Translations under genes and position numbers: made by a program
In this document: piece after piece, positions 1-5,844 of the stretch
How the letters are laid out: the number at the start of each line of letters is the position of its first letter
Numbering within the stretch: the stretch's first letter is position 1
Notes under the pieces: generated by a model
Database searches by the model: none
Told to the model about the DNA's origin: nothing
What the model saw: only the letters and a program-made list of their open reading frames with translations
Source of the DNA: Armatimonadota bacterium
Lineage (GTDB): Bacteria; Armatimonadota; Fimbriimonadia; Fimbriimonadales; ATM1
Assembly (NCBI GenBank): GCA_013816225.1
Contig: JACDEQ010000061.1
Coordinates: 1 to 10,028 of the forward strand
Length of the DNA stretch: 10,028 nucleotides
Direction: 5' to 3'

Positions 1-16
1 GAGGATGATCGTATCG

Positions 17-22
17 TATAAT
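17..22 (+). promoter_or_regulatory. -10 box for a probably leaderless zinc-ribbon gene
   Basis: A perfect TATAAT ends 7 nt before the ATG at 30. Transcription normally starts about 7 nt after a -10 box, so the mRNA would begin at or next to the start codon. No Shine-Dalgarno sequence lies between. The -35 region would fall at or beyond the left edge of the window and cannot be judged. Confidence 0.6.
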
Positions 23-29
23 CCGTGCG

Positions 30-746
30 ATGATAAACCAGGCGCTGAAGAAGATCGGGCGAGTCCAAAAAATCGATTCGCTGATCCTCGAACTCCAGCA
101 CAAATTCTCGCTCATCGACCCGGGCCGAGGCGCTCAAGCCGCTTTGGAGCAAGCAAAGGCGAACTTTGAGCAAGCGGAAGCGAAGCTGAAAACCATCCGC
201 GCAGAAGTTGAAGACTTAGAACTTCAATCCAAGTCGTTCGAGCAGAAAATGGTCTCCGAGAAGAACCGCCTCTATTCGGGCGGGGTCTACAACGCAAAGG
301 ACGCCGAGGCGATCGAGCGCGAGTTGGCCAATCTTAAGACGAGGAGAGGCCAAGCTGACGACCGGATTCTCGAACTATGGGATCAGGTGGAGCCGGCCAA
401 GGCTGAAATGGAAATCGCAAAGGCAGGGTTCGATACGGCGAGCGCGAAGGTGTCCGAGTACGAAGCAAAGTACACGCAGGTCAGGGCTGAATTCGAAGAG
501 AAGCTTGGTCAGTTAAACGTCGCTCGTACGAAGGAGGTCGCCGAGGCCGATCCGAAGCTGCTTACCAAATACGACGCGATGCGGCAAAAGAGGGCGGGAA
601 TCGGCGTGGCGGCGGTCGTCGACGGGGTCTGCTCGGCCTGCCACACGAGCATTCCCACAAAGCAGCTCGGTGATCTCAAGCTCGGCGACACTTTGGAAAC
701 CTGCGAGAATTGCCTTCGCTTTATATATTACGAAGAAGAGGGCTAA
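30..746 (+). CDS. coiled-coil C4-type zinc-ribbon protein (COG1579 / zf-RING_7 family)
   Basis: 238 residues. Residues 1 to about 185 are charged and rich in Ala, Glu and Lys, as in a long antiparallel coiled-coil hairpin. The C-terminus carries CxxC at Cys201/Cys204 and a second CxxC at Cys225/Cys228, a four-cysteine zinc ribbon, ending in an acidic tail. This order and length match the COG1579 family, whose Helicobacter member (HP0958/FlgZ) binds RpoN and flagellar mRNA. In most bacteria the role is unproven, but nucleic-acid or protein binding in the cytoplasm is likely. The ATG at 30 is chosen because the TATAAT sits directly upstream. The stop codon overlaps that of the convergent nucleotidyltransferase gene. 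Family is confident; a specific function is not. Confidence 0.9.
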   Translation: MINQALKKIGRVQKIDSLILELQHKFSLIDPGRGAQAALEQAKANFEQAEAKLKTIRAEVEDLELQSKSFEQKMVSEKNRLYSGGVYNAKDAEAIERELANLKTRRGQADDRILELWDQVEPAKAEMEIAKAGFDTASAKVSEYEAKYTQVRAEFEEKLGQLNVARTKEVAEADPKLLTKYDAMRQKRAGIGVAAVVDGVCSACHTSIPTKQLGDLKLGDTLETCENCLRFIYYEEEG

Positions 747-1591
747 ATCTCAGTAACGGCAGCCGGTGCCCGCGCAGCAAAATGGTCGACCAAGTACGCC
801 CAGTCCTCGGGGTTGTCGAAATCGATCGTCGTATCGGGATCGCAACCGTGGACAATAATGGCGGGTCCACCCAGAATAGTTCCCACCCTAGATTCCGCCT
901 CCGCAGGAGTAACCGTTCCGAGAAAATACCCCGCAACATTGAGCAGGCCGAAGCGCCACACCATTTTGAATTGAGATTTGCGGTTGCCGGCCGCCTCTTC
1001 CAATATGGCTAGCGCCGCCTCGACGCCGGCCGATGATGCGGCGTAGAGGCCTCCGGGGGCAAGGGCGCCTCCGCGAAACTTGAGGCCTTTGTTGTGGGCT
1101 CCGGGATGGGTCTTTCGCGCATCGGCTTCGGTGCAGAAGCCGGCAGCGAACCACTTCTCGGGTAGAGGATCCCCGAGCCGCCTCGATATACCGGCGATGA
1201 AATGCAGGAGGTGCGGTCCGGTTATCAACGGCGAATCGCATGGGACGAAAACGATCGGCCTTTCAGGTTCCAGCCGCGACATTCCGCTCCGTACCGTCCC
1301 GATGCTCGAATTGCCCGACTCGGCTACTTCGATCGATAGCGGCAATGGTTGCAAACGCTCCACAAAGCGGCCTTGTGCAGCGAGCACAATGCGTCCAAAC
1401 CCCGCGTCGACGCAGGCGTCGATCACAAAGGAGGCCGAGGGCCGGCCCCCCAACTCGGCAAGCGCTTTAGTGTCGGCGCCGATGACTTTGGCGAACGCAG
1501 GATCGACGCTCCCGCCCGCCGCGATTACGACGCCCCAAGCCTTGGCTAACGCCTGATGTTCCAAACAGCTCGATCCAGCCTGAACAACCAC
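743..1591 (-). CDS. MobA-like NTP transferase domain protein
   Basis: 282 residues from a GTG start at 1591; an in-frame TTG at 1564 is an alternative, and no good ribosome-binding site marks either. The fold is that of a GT-A nucleotidyltransferase: VVIAAGG at residues 21-27 is the nucleotide-binding loop, Lys42 follows in DTKAL, CDSPLI at 118-123 holds the metal-binding Asp, and a DTTIDFDNPEDW segment at 253-264 resembles the closing D-x-D-x-PED motif of MobA/GlmU-like enzymes. The canonical GGxSxRxGxxK loop is altered (GGSVDPAFAK), so the substrate is unclear: molybdopterin, a sugar phosphate or a phospho-alcohol are all possible. No molybdenum-cofactor genes are nearby. It overlaps the 3' end of the upstream protease gene by 46 nt (GTG) or 19 nt (TTG), which suggests cotranscription and translational coupling. 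Its stop overlaps the opposing zinc-ribbon gene. Confidence 0.8.
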   Translation of the reverse strand: MVVQAGSSCLEHQALAKAWGVVIAAGGSVDPAFAKVIGADTKALAELGGRPSASFVIDACVDAGFGRIVLAAQGRFVERLQPLPLSIEVAESGNSSIGTVRSGMSRLEPERPIVFVPCDSPLITGPHLLHFIAGISRRLGDPLPEKWFAAGFCTEADARKTHPGAHNKGLKFRGGALAPGGLYAASSAGVEAALAILEEAAGNRKSQFKMVWRFGLLNVAGYFLGTVTPAEAESRVGTILGGPAIIVHGCDPDTTIDFDNPEDWAYLVDHFAARAPAAVTEI

Positions 1592-2757
1592 GGATAAGCG
1601 AATTGCGCGGAGGTCGCTCGGGCGCTAATCCGAGCACGCACGGTTCTGTTTAGCGGATGGATGAACCTTGACGGGTTCGAAGTCACAATTACTTCGGTGA
1701 CCGAATCTCCCGTCGTAGCTGGTGTTGTGCTGAAGGTTTGGTAAGCGCTGGACTGGAAGTTGAACAGTTCGATCTTGCGGCTGATCGTAGCGGACGTCGC
1801 GCTCGATTCCATTGCAAAGCGAAGTTCGGCCGTCGACGACACGGGAGACGTGCCATCGAGGATCAGCTGGATTGGGCTCTCCGCACTCGAGAAGACGGCG
1901 CCCGGCCTAAGCACTAGCCGCGAATCGTCGCTTCGATATAGGTCTGACAGCTGGCCGGAAATGATCTGCCCTCGGAACAGATTCATCGCGGTCGGTAGTA
2001 CCTCTGCCGGCACGATCGTGTCGAACCACGCTCGGTAAGTACCGACTCGTATGTCACCAAAAAGCGAGCCGTACTGAGGTGGCTGCGGACCTCCGGTTTC
2101 GCTTCCTACCCAGCTGTGAATCCCGGCAACCTTCCATACACCCCCTTGCTCGATGAACGAAGGCGCGCCGGAGTCGAGCCCGCCGAGGGTTGCCTCATCG
2201 GTTAACGGTCCGCCATCGCCGAACGAATCGACCCCGTTTCCGTCGAAATCGCAAATGAGCCAATCGCCAGCGAGTGTCCCTAGATTGATGTATTGGACCA
2301 AGCTAACTCGATTTCGGCCGCGACGCTTAGTTCCGTAGCTGCCGGAATAAGTCCAGCTGCTGCCATTCCAAGTGCCCGTCACGCCATAGCCGACCATCTC
2401 CATAGTCTTGCCGAGTTGGTCTGTGCTCCAGTAGATGTCGTACCATCCCGGGAACGTTTGGGTGACCTGGACGAGAGAAATGTCGTCGGTCGGATGCTCG
2501 TAGATGGCAATCGAGTCGTACGTTAGGCCCGAGTCTAGTTGAAAGCGCATTTGCTCGTTGCCGGAAGTCACATGGCGCGCCGTTAACAGCCAGTGGTCGC
2601 CGACCGCGACTGCGCCCGTGTTGTAGCCGGATAGCGGGCCGATCTTCCCGACCCATGGCCAGCCGGTCGTTTCCACTCCAGGCACGATGGCGGCCGCGAC
2701 CATGGCGAGGCCGAAGACGGCGGTGGCGGCGATTGCATATCGATGATTCAGACGCAT
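1546..2757 (-). CDS. secreted trypsin-like serine protease with C-terminal beta-rich module
   Basis: 403 residues. A signal peptide is evident (basic MRLNHR, then a hydrophobic stretch to about residue 25, Ala-rich cleavage region). The S1 chymotrypsin-fold domain spans about 33-250. His62 in LTARHV matches the TAAHC motif, Asp92 in DDISLV matches the DIAL motif, and Ser196 in LDSGAP matches GDSGGP. All three catalytic residues are present, though the usual Gly after SG is Ala. A DFDGNGVD segment (170-177) before the active serine could bind calcium. Residues about 255-403 form a separate Ser/Thr-rich, probably beta-sandwich module of unknown role ending near AVWNIRR; from memory, similar tails occur on other exported proteins of Armatimonadota. 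The start is supported by AGGAGA 6 nt upstream. Likely extracytoplasmic; the target is unknown. First gene of a two-gene unit with the nucleotidyltransferase. Confidence 0.85.
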   Translation of the reverse strand: MRLNHRYAIAATAVFGLAMVAAAIVPGVETTGWPWVGKIGPLSGYNTGAVAVGDHWLLTARHVTSGNEQMRFQLDSGLTYDSIAIYEHPTDDISLVQVTQTFPGWYDIYWSTDQLGKTMEMVGYGVTGTWNGSSWTYSGSYGTKRRGRNRVSLVQYINLGTLAGDWLICDFDGNGVDSFGDGGPLTDEATLGGLDSGAPSFIEQGGVWKVAGIHSWVGSETGGPQPPQYGSLFGDIRVGTYRAWFDTIVPAEVLPTAMNLFRGQIISGQLSDLYRSDDSRLVLRPGAVFSSAESPIQLILDGTSPVSSTAELRFAMESSATSATISRKIELFNFQSSAYQTFSTTPATTGDSVTEVIVTSNPSRFIHPLNRTVRARISARATSAQFAYPWLFRLDRAVWNIRR

Positions 2758-2763
2758 GATTGT

Positions 2764-2769
2764 TCTCCT
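2764..2769 (-). promoter_or_regulatory. ribosome-binding site of the protease gene
   Basis: AGGAGA on the minus strand with a 6-nt gap to the ATG at 2757. It fixes this start and contrasts with several other genes in the window that have no such site. Confidence 0.75.
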
Positions 2770-2859
2770 GAAAGCTATAAGTAGGAATACCGAAGTTATA
2801 GACCCATTTTAGGCGATTTAAGGTCGAACAATGTGCTATCGCTCTGGTGAAGCGGCGAA

Positions 2860-2874
2860 ATGAATTTTATTCAT
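2860..2874. promoter_or_regulatory. 15-nt perfect palindrome, possible operator
   Basis: ATGAAT and ATTCAT arms around a TTT centre, in the AT-rich middle of the divergent region. Symmetry and placement suit a dimeric regulator binding between two divergent promoters, but no regulator is encoded nearby and AT-rich DNA gives short palindromes by chance. Confidence 0.3.
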
Positions 2875-2987
2875 AAACTGGCAATTATCACCAAATTAAC
2901 AACATTTTTAGGTTCAAAAGTGGCGTGTATTTCGTCCGAATTAACGAAAAAATGGGTCGTTCTGGGGGATGAATTTGCGGCAAGTAT

Positions 2988-3017
2988 TTGACTTCCGAGG
3001 ATTGTTCCCGGTACTCT
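2988..3017 (+). promoter_or_regulatory. sigma70-type promoter for the NlpC/P60 gene
   Basis: TTGACT at 2988-2993 (five of six consensus bases), an 18-nt spacer, then TACTCT at 3012-3017 (three of six). Transcription would start near 3024, giving a leader of about 95 nt before the ATG at 3119. The -35 is convincing, the -10 only moderate. Confidence 0.5.
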
Positions 3018-3034
3018 TACGGTCGCGAGGGGCT

Positions 3035-3090
3035 ATTGCGTACTCAGGATGGTACACGGCTCTGCGCCACTCACGACATGGGTGGGCAAT
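3035..3090 (+). promoter_or_regulatory. possible three-way-junction RNA leader
   Basis: ATTGC (3035-3039) can pair with GCAAT (3086-3090). Directly inside it GTAC (3040-3043) pairs with GTAC (3052-3055), and CCACTC (3067-3072) pairs with GGGTGG (3080-3085, one G-U), flush against the closing stem. The 11-nt strand 3056-3066 remains single-stranded. Outside, GGGCT at 3030-3034 could pair with AGCCT at 3103-3107, right before the GGAGG ribosome-binding site. This arrangement could be a riboswitch or attenuator, but the stems are short and I do not recognise a known class. Confidence 0.3.
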
Positions 3091-3107
3091 TTGACCTACA
3101 CCAGCCT

Positions 3108-3112
3108 GGAGG
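3108..3112 (+). promoter_or_regulatory. ribosome-binding site of the NlpC/P60 gene
   Basis: GGAGG with a 6-nt gap to the ATG at 3119, a strong site that decides the start. Confidence 0.8.
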
Positions 3113-3118
3113 AAACGC

Positions 3119-4195
3119 ATGAACCTGCGAGTAACACTTGCGGCTGCCGTGGCCACCGCCTCGGTCGTCGCTATCGGACAATCTTATAGCATTCAGGAGG
3201 CCGATGGCCTCGGCGGCAAGTCCGCCAAGACCGGCAGCGAAGCTGCCACCACCGGAAAACTTGATCTGGCTCCGATCTCAACTGCGAAGGCCGGAATCAA
3301 CACAGAGGGAGTTCTCATTTACAAGAGTCGCGACTCGTCTTCGCCCACGCTCGCGGCCGTCGGCCGCGGGAAAGTTGCCTGGGTGAAGGCTCGCTTCGGA
3401 GACTGGTACAAGCTCAAATTCCCGAGCGGAACGGTCGGCTACGTTAAGCGTGAGTTCCTGACCGGTATTCCCTTGGTCCAACCGACCAGCGCCAGGTCGG
3501 CTTATATCATCCGCAACGCGGTCGTAGTGCGCAGAGGCGCCTCCACTAAGACCGGCAGGATCGCCACGGTCGACCGTGGCAAGACAGCCCGCATCTTGGG
3601 CAGGGTGGGCGACTGGTACAAGCTGAAATTTCCGAGCGGCACCGTCGGTTTCGTACGGCGCGACTGCCTTTCGACCGAACCCCTCGTAGCTTCTAATTCG
3701 CGCAACTGGCGCAACGCAACGCGCTCGGATTACTATGCGGCGATCGACGGCGACTCCACAGACCTGATCGCGGAAGCGAAGAGGCACCTTGGTACGCGCT
3801 ACGTTTGGGGCGGCACCACGACCCGTGGCTTCGACTGCTCGGGTTTCGTTCGCTACGTCTATAGCAGGGCCGAAGGCATCACTCTCCCCAGGACTTCGCG
3901 AGAGCAGGCCAGGTTCGGCATCCGAGTTGCTAGAGCCGAGCTTCAGCCGGGCGACGTTCTTTCGTTCGCTTCGCGGGGCGGCTCCCGGATCAACCATTCC
4001 GGCATCTATATCGGCAACGGCAAGTTCATCCACGCTAGCAGCGGTGGCGGCCGGGTGCGGATCGATAACCTTCAAGGCTACTACGCAAAGAGGCTAATTT
4101 CGGCTCACCGGCCGACGGCGAATCTTAAGACCCGGATCGCGGAAGGCGCGATCGCCGTGCCCACTGCGTCGGCAAACGACGCCAAGACCGACTGA
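3119..4195 (+). CDS. exported NlpC/P60 endopeptidase with two SH3b domains
   Basis: 358 residues, predicted to cleave peptidoglycan stem peptides outside the cytoplasm. A signal-like N-terminus covers residues 1-24 (MNLR then a hydrophobic Ala/Val run); its charge is low for Sec export. Two bacterial SH3 domains follow, at about 60-117 and 128-187, each with GDWYKLKFPSGTVG (94-107 and 164-177), so they arose by duplication. The NlpC/P60 domain spans about 212-332 with catalytic Cys240 in FDCSGF, His293 in NHSGIYIG and the third polar residue His305 in FIHAS. The family normally acts as a gamma-D-Glu-diaminopimelate endopeptidase, with SH3b domains binding the wall. The tail (about 333-358) is Ala-rich and low complexity. 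It has its own promoter, leader and terminator, so it is probably monocistronic. Confidence 0.92.
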   Translation: MNLRVTLAAAVATASVVAIGQSYSIQEADGLGGKSAKTGSEAATTGKLDLAPISTAKAGINTEGVLIYKSRDSSSPTLAAVGRGKVAWVKARFGDWYKLKFPSGTVGYVKREFLTGIPLVQPTSARSAYIIRNAVVVRRGASTKTGRIATVDRGKTARILGRVGDWYKLKFPSGTVGFVRRDCLSTEPLVASNSRNWRNATRSDYYAAIDGDSTDLIAEAKRHLGTRYVWGGTTTRGFDCSGFVRYVYSRAEGITLPRTSREQARFGIRVARAELQPGDVLSFASRGGSRINHSGIYIGNGKFIHASSGGGRVRIDNLQGYYAKRLISAHRPTANLKTRIAEGAIAVPTASANDAKTD

Positions 4196-4244
4196 GTCTG
4201 GAAGTCGAACGTCCCCCCGCGAGACCTTGGAATCGCAATGCTCG

Positions 4245-4275
4245 AAAAGGGCGGCCCACAAGGGCAGCCCTTTTT
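4245..4275 (+). terminator. rho-independent terminator after the NlpC/P60 gene
   Basis: AAAAGGGC and GCCCTTTTT form the outer stem, with an inner CCC/GGG pair around ACAA after a small internal loop, followed by the T run at 4271-4275. It lies 50 nt after the stop of the hydrolase gene and before the tRNA-Glu promoter. Confidence 0.8.
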
Positions 4276-4284
4276 GCTTGCGGG

Positions 4285-4290
4285 TATCAT
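4285..4290 (+). promoter_or_regulatory. -10 box of tRNA-Glu
   Basis: TATCAT ends 13 nt before the mature tRNA 5' end, the expected distance for a tRNA promoter. No clear -35 is seen upstream, where the preceding terminator lies. Confidence 0.45.
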
Positions 4291-4303
4291 GATGCGCCGC
4301 CGT

Positions 4304-4379
4304 GGCCCGGTCGTCTAGCGGTTAGGACATCGCCCTTTCACGGCGAAGGTCGCGGGTTCGAATCCCGTCCGGGCTACCA
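4304..4379 (+). tRNA. tRNA-Glu (anticodon TTC)
   Basis: Complete cloverleaf of 76 nt including an encoded CCA. Acceptor stem GGCCCGG/CCGGGCT (with a G-U first pair), D-arm GTCTAGCGGTTAGGAC, anticodon stem TCGCC/GGCGA around loop CTTTCAC, and T-loop GGTTCGAATCC. The anticodon TTC is at 4337-4339 and reads GAA and GAG codons. Confidence 0.97.
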
Positions 4380-4400
4380 CTTCGATGCCGGCTTCCGACT

Positions 4401-4437
4401 ACCCGCTCCTAAATCGGGTTGCCGCTCCGGCGCTTTT
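4401..4437 (+). terminator. weak terminator candidate after tRNA-Glu
   Basis: Two small hairpins follow the tRNA: ACCCG/CGGGT (4401-4405 with 4415-4419) and GCCG/CGGC (4421-4424 with 4428-4431), the second followed by CTTTT. Stems are short, so this is only a candidate. Confidence 0.3.
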
Positions 4438-4502
4438 CGTGACCCCCCTTGCCTACAGTTGAGGCATTACCGGCAACAAGTCTGGTCGCACAGCGATTCG
4501 GC

Positions 4503-4508
4503 CACAAT
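4503..4508 (+). promoter_or_regulatory. -10 box for a probably leaderless isomerase gene
   Basis: CACAAT (five of six consensus bases) ends 8 nt before the ATG at 4517, with no Shine-Dalgarno sequence between. The same eight bases, GCCACAAT, recur ahead of the CorC-type gene at 8520. No clear -35 is present. Confidence 0.45.
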
Positions 4509-4516
4509 AGACCCCA

Positions 4517-5497
4517 ATGCAGATCGGGCTTTTCTTGGCGCTTTTCGGTGATCGGCCGTTGGTGGAGGCACTCGATGCTGCGCAGGCCGAGGGAGTCCAA
4601 GCGATCGAGATCGGGACCGGCGCGTACCCGGGTTCGCCTCACCTCGATGTGGACTTGCTCCTCAGCAGCTCGGCCGAGCGGAATCGGATCCTGAAGGCAA
4701 TCGCCCATCGCGGGCTACGGATCTCCGCCCTCAGCTGCCACGGAAACCCGCTCCACCCGCAATCCAAAATCGCCAAGGCGCACCACTCCGTTTTCGAGAA
4801 GACGGTGAAGCTGGCCGATGCGCTCGGCGTTGACGTCGTGAACGGCTTCAGCGGCTGCCCCGGCGACGGGCCGAGGGCGATGTACCCGAACTGGGTGACC
4901 TGCGCCTGGCCCGATGAATACCGCGAGATGCTGGACTGGCAATGGAACGAGTCCGTCTTGCCCTACTGGCGCGAGCAGGCGAAACTGCTCAAGAAGCACA
5001 AAGTCCGCTTTGCCGTCGAGATGCATCCCGGCTTCGTTTGCTACTCGAACGACACCCTGCTCAAATTGCGCAACGGGGTCCCGAACGGCGAATGGATCGG
5101 CGCGAACTTCGACCCGTCGCATCTTTGGTGGCAGGGGATGGACCCACTCGCGTGCGCCCGGCAGCTCGGCGAGGAAGGCGCCCTATTCCACTGCCACGCG
5201 AAAGACGCGAAGATCGATCCGCGCAACTCTTCGCTCAACGGCAACCTCGACGCCAAGAGCTATGCCGATATCCCGGCACGGTCATGGGTTTTCCGATCCG
5301 TAGGATACGGACACGGCGTCGACTGGTGGAAGGACTTCGTCTCGGTTCTGCGGACCGTCGGCTACGACAATGTTCTCTCGATCGAGCACGAGGACGGCCT
5401 GATGTCCCCGATCGAGGGTCTCCGCAAAGCAATCGGGACGCTGAGGCAAGCCATTATCAGCGAACCCGCCGGCGAGATGTGGTGGGCGCGGGACTAG
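4517..5497 (+). CDS. sugar-phosphate isomerase/epimerase-like TIM-barrel protein
   Basis: 326 residues of the AP-endonuclease-2 / xylose-isomerase-like TIM-barrel superfamily (COG1082). It starts with the first strand, MQIGLFLALF. Likely divalent-metal ligands lie on successive strands: Glu168 in EMHPG, Asp199 in NFDPSHL, His225/His227 in HCHAKD and Glu290 in IEHED. This set is typical of sugar and inositol epimerases/isomerases rather than DNA-repair Endo IV, as are FDPSHLWWQG and HAKD. The exact substrate cannot be read from sequence, and no sugar transporter or dehydrogenase is adjacent. Cytosolic; no signal peptide. It stands alone after tRNA-Glu and is followed by repeat-rich non-coding DNA. 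The start is supported by homology-like length and the -10 box just upstream. Confidence 0.9.
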   Translation: MQIGLFLALFGDRPLVEALDAAQAEGVQAIEIGTGAYPGSPHLDVDLLLSSSAERNRILKAIAHRGLRISALSCHGNPLHPQSKIAKAHHSVFEKTVKLADALGVDVVNGFSGCPGDGPRAMYPNWVTCAWPDEYREMLDWQWNESVLPYWREQAKLLKKHKVRFAVEMHPGFVCYSNDTLLKLRNGVPNGEWIGANFDPSHLWWQGMDPLACARQLGEEGALFHCHAKDAKIDPRNSSLNGNLDAKSYADIPARSWVFRSVGYGHGVDWWKDFVSVLRTVGYDNVLSIEHEDGLMSPIEGLRKAIGTLRQAIISEPAGEMWWARD

Positions 5498-5517
5498 ACT
5501 GCGGAATTGACGAAGCC

Positions 5518-5538
5518 GACTGCCGACTGACGACTGCC
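5518..5538 (+). repeat. heptamer array, three units
   Basis: Units GACTGCC, GACTGAC, GACTGCC in exact 7-nt register, starting 20 nt after the isomerase stop. Fourteen bases (5523-5536) are perfectly complementary to 5816-5829 in the opposite-orientation array at the other end of the spacer. Confidence 0.85.
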
Positions 5539-5588
5539 GAAAAGGGGATTGGTCGGGATCTCGACGAATCGCAAGATTGGCCCTCGAT

Positions 5589-5603
5589 AGCCCTTGGGGC
5601 TTT
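5589..5603 (+). terminator. weak terminator candidate after the isomerase gene
   Basis: AGCCC-TTG-GGGCT hairpin followed by TT. The 5-bp stem and short T run make it doubtful, but it is the only such structure after the isomerase gene apart from the repeats. Confidence 0.25.
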
Positions 5604-5642
5604 ATACGAATCTCCCTAACATCGGCAGCGAGGCAGACCCCG

Positions 5643-5663
5643 GACTGCAGACTGTAGACTTGG
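5643..5663 (+). repeat. degenerate heptamer array, three units
   Basis: GACTGCA, GACTGTA, GACTTGG in 7-nt register, same orientation as the array at 5518. It appears to be a diverged member of the same repeat family. Confidence 0.7.
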
Positions 5664-5806
5664 GTGACGGCATCAGCCGAAACTGCGAGAACACGCAACC
5701 ATCACACATGGACACGAGACATTCCCGAATCGCTGATCGCCTCCCCATCGGGCCTGATAATCAGGTCTGTGGCGTCTGCAGCTATCAATGTAAAGACTCT
5801 GCGCTC

Positions 5807-5834
5807 GGCGGTCGTCAGTCGTCAGTCGGAAGTC
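5807..5834 (-). repeat. heptamer array, four units, inverted orientation
   Basis: On the plus strand the units read GGCGGTC, GTCAGTC, GTCAGTC, GGAAGTC, the reverse complement of the GACTGNC unit. It ends 10 nt before the GTG start of the membrane protease gene and pairs with the array at 5518-5538 over 14 perfect bases. Confidence 0.85.
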
Positions 5835-5844
5835 GTGAGCTTCC

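Larger units (their letters stand above)
2758..3118. other. divergent intergenic region
   Basis: 361 bases between the minus-strand protease and the plus-strand NlpC/P60 gene. No convincing gene is seen. The central part (about 2850-2960) is much richer in A and T than the surroundings and holds a perfect palindrome ATGAAT-TTT-ATTCAT at 2860-2874. A TATAAC at 2795-2800 (minus) is a weak -10 candidate for the protease operon, without a recognisable -35. The right half holds a promoter and a foldable leader for the NlpC/P60 gene. Confidence 0.7.
5498..5844. other. non-coding spacer with three heptamer arrays
   Basis: 347 bases without a credible gene. Short reading frames crossing it lack domain features. 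It holds GACTGCC-type arrays at 5518-5538 and 5643-5663, an array in the opposite orientation at 5807-5834, a weak terminator-like hairpin at 5589-5603, and a palindrome CCTGAT-A-ATCAGG at 5753-5765. A promoter for the downstream membrane protease gene is expected here, but none is clear. Confidence 0.7.

Noticed and set aside
3024..3118. Known ydaO-type c-di-AMP riboswitch before the NlpC/P60 gene
   Set aside because: The leader is too short and I could not find the conserved core sequences of that class.
3278..4075. 265-residue minus-strand open frame opposite the NlpC/P60 gene
   Set aside because: It is the antisense shadow of a gene with clear catalytic motifs, has no recognisable domain, and is expected at this GC content.
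4942..5619. 225-residue plus-strand frame overlapping the isomerase gene
   Set aside because: Arg-rich out-of-frame translation; its end reads through the heptamer array.
5518..5834. CRISPR array
   Set aside because: Units are 7 nt, degenerate, tandem without spacers and present in both orientations; there are no cas genes.
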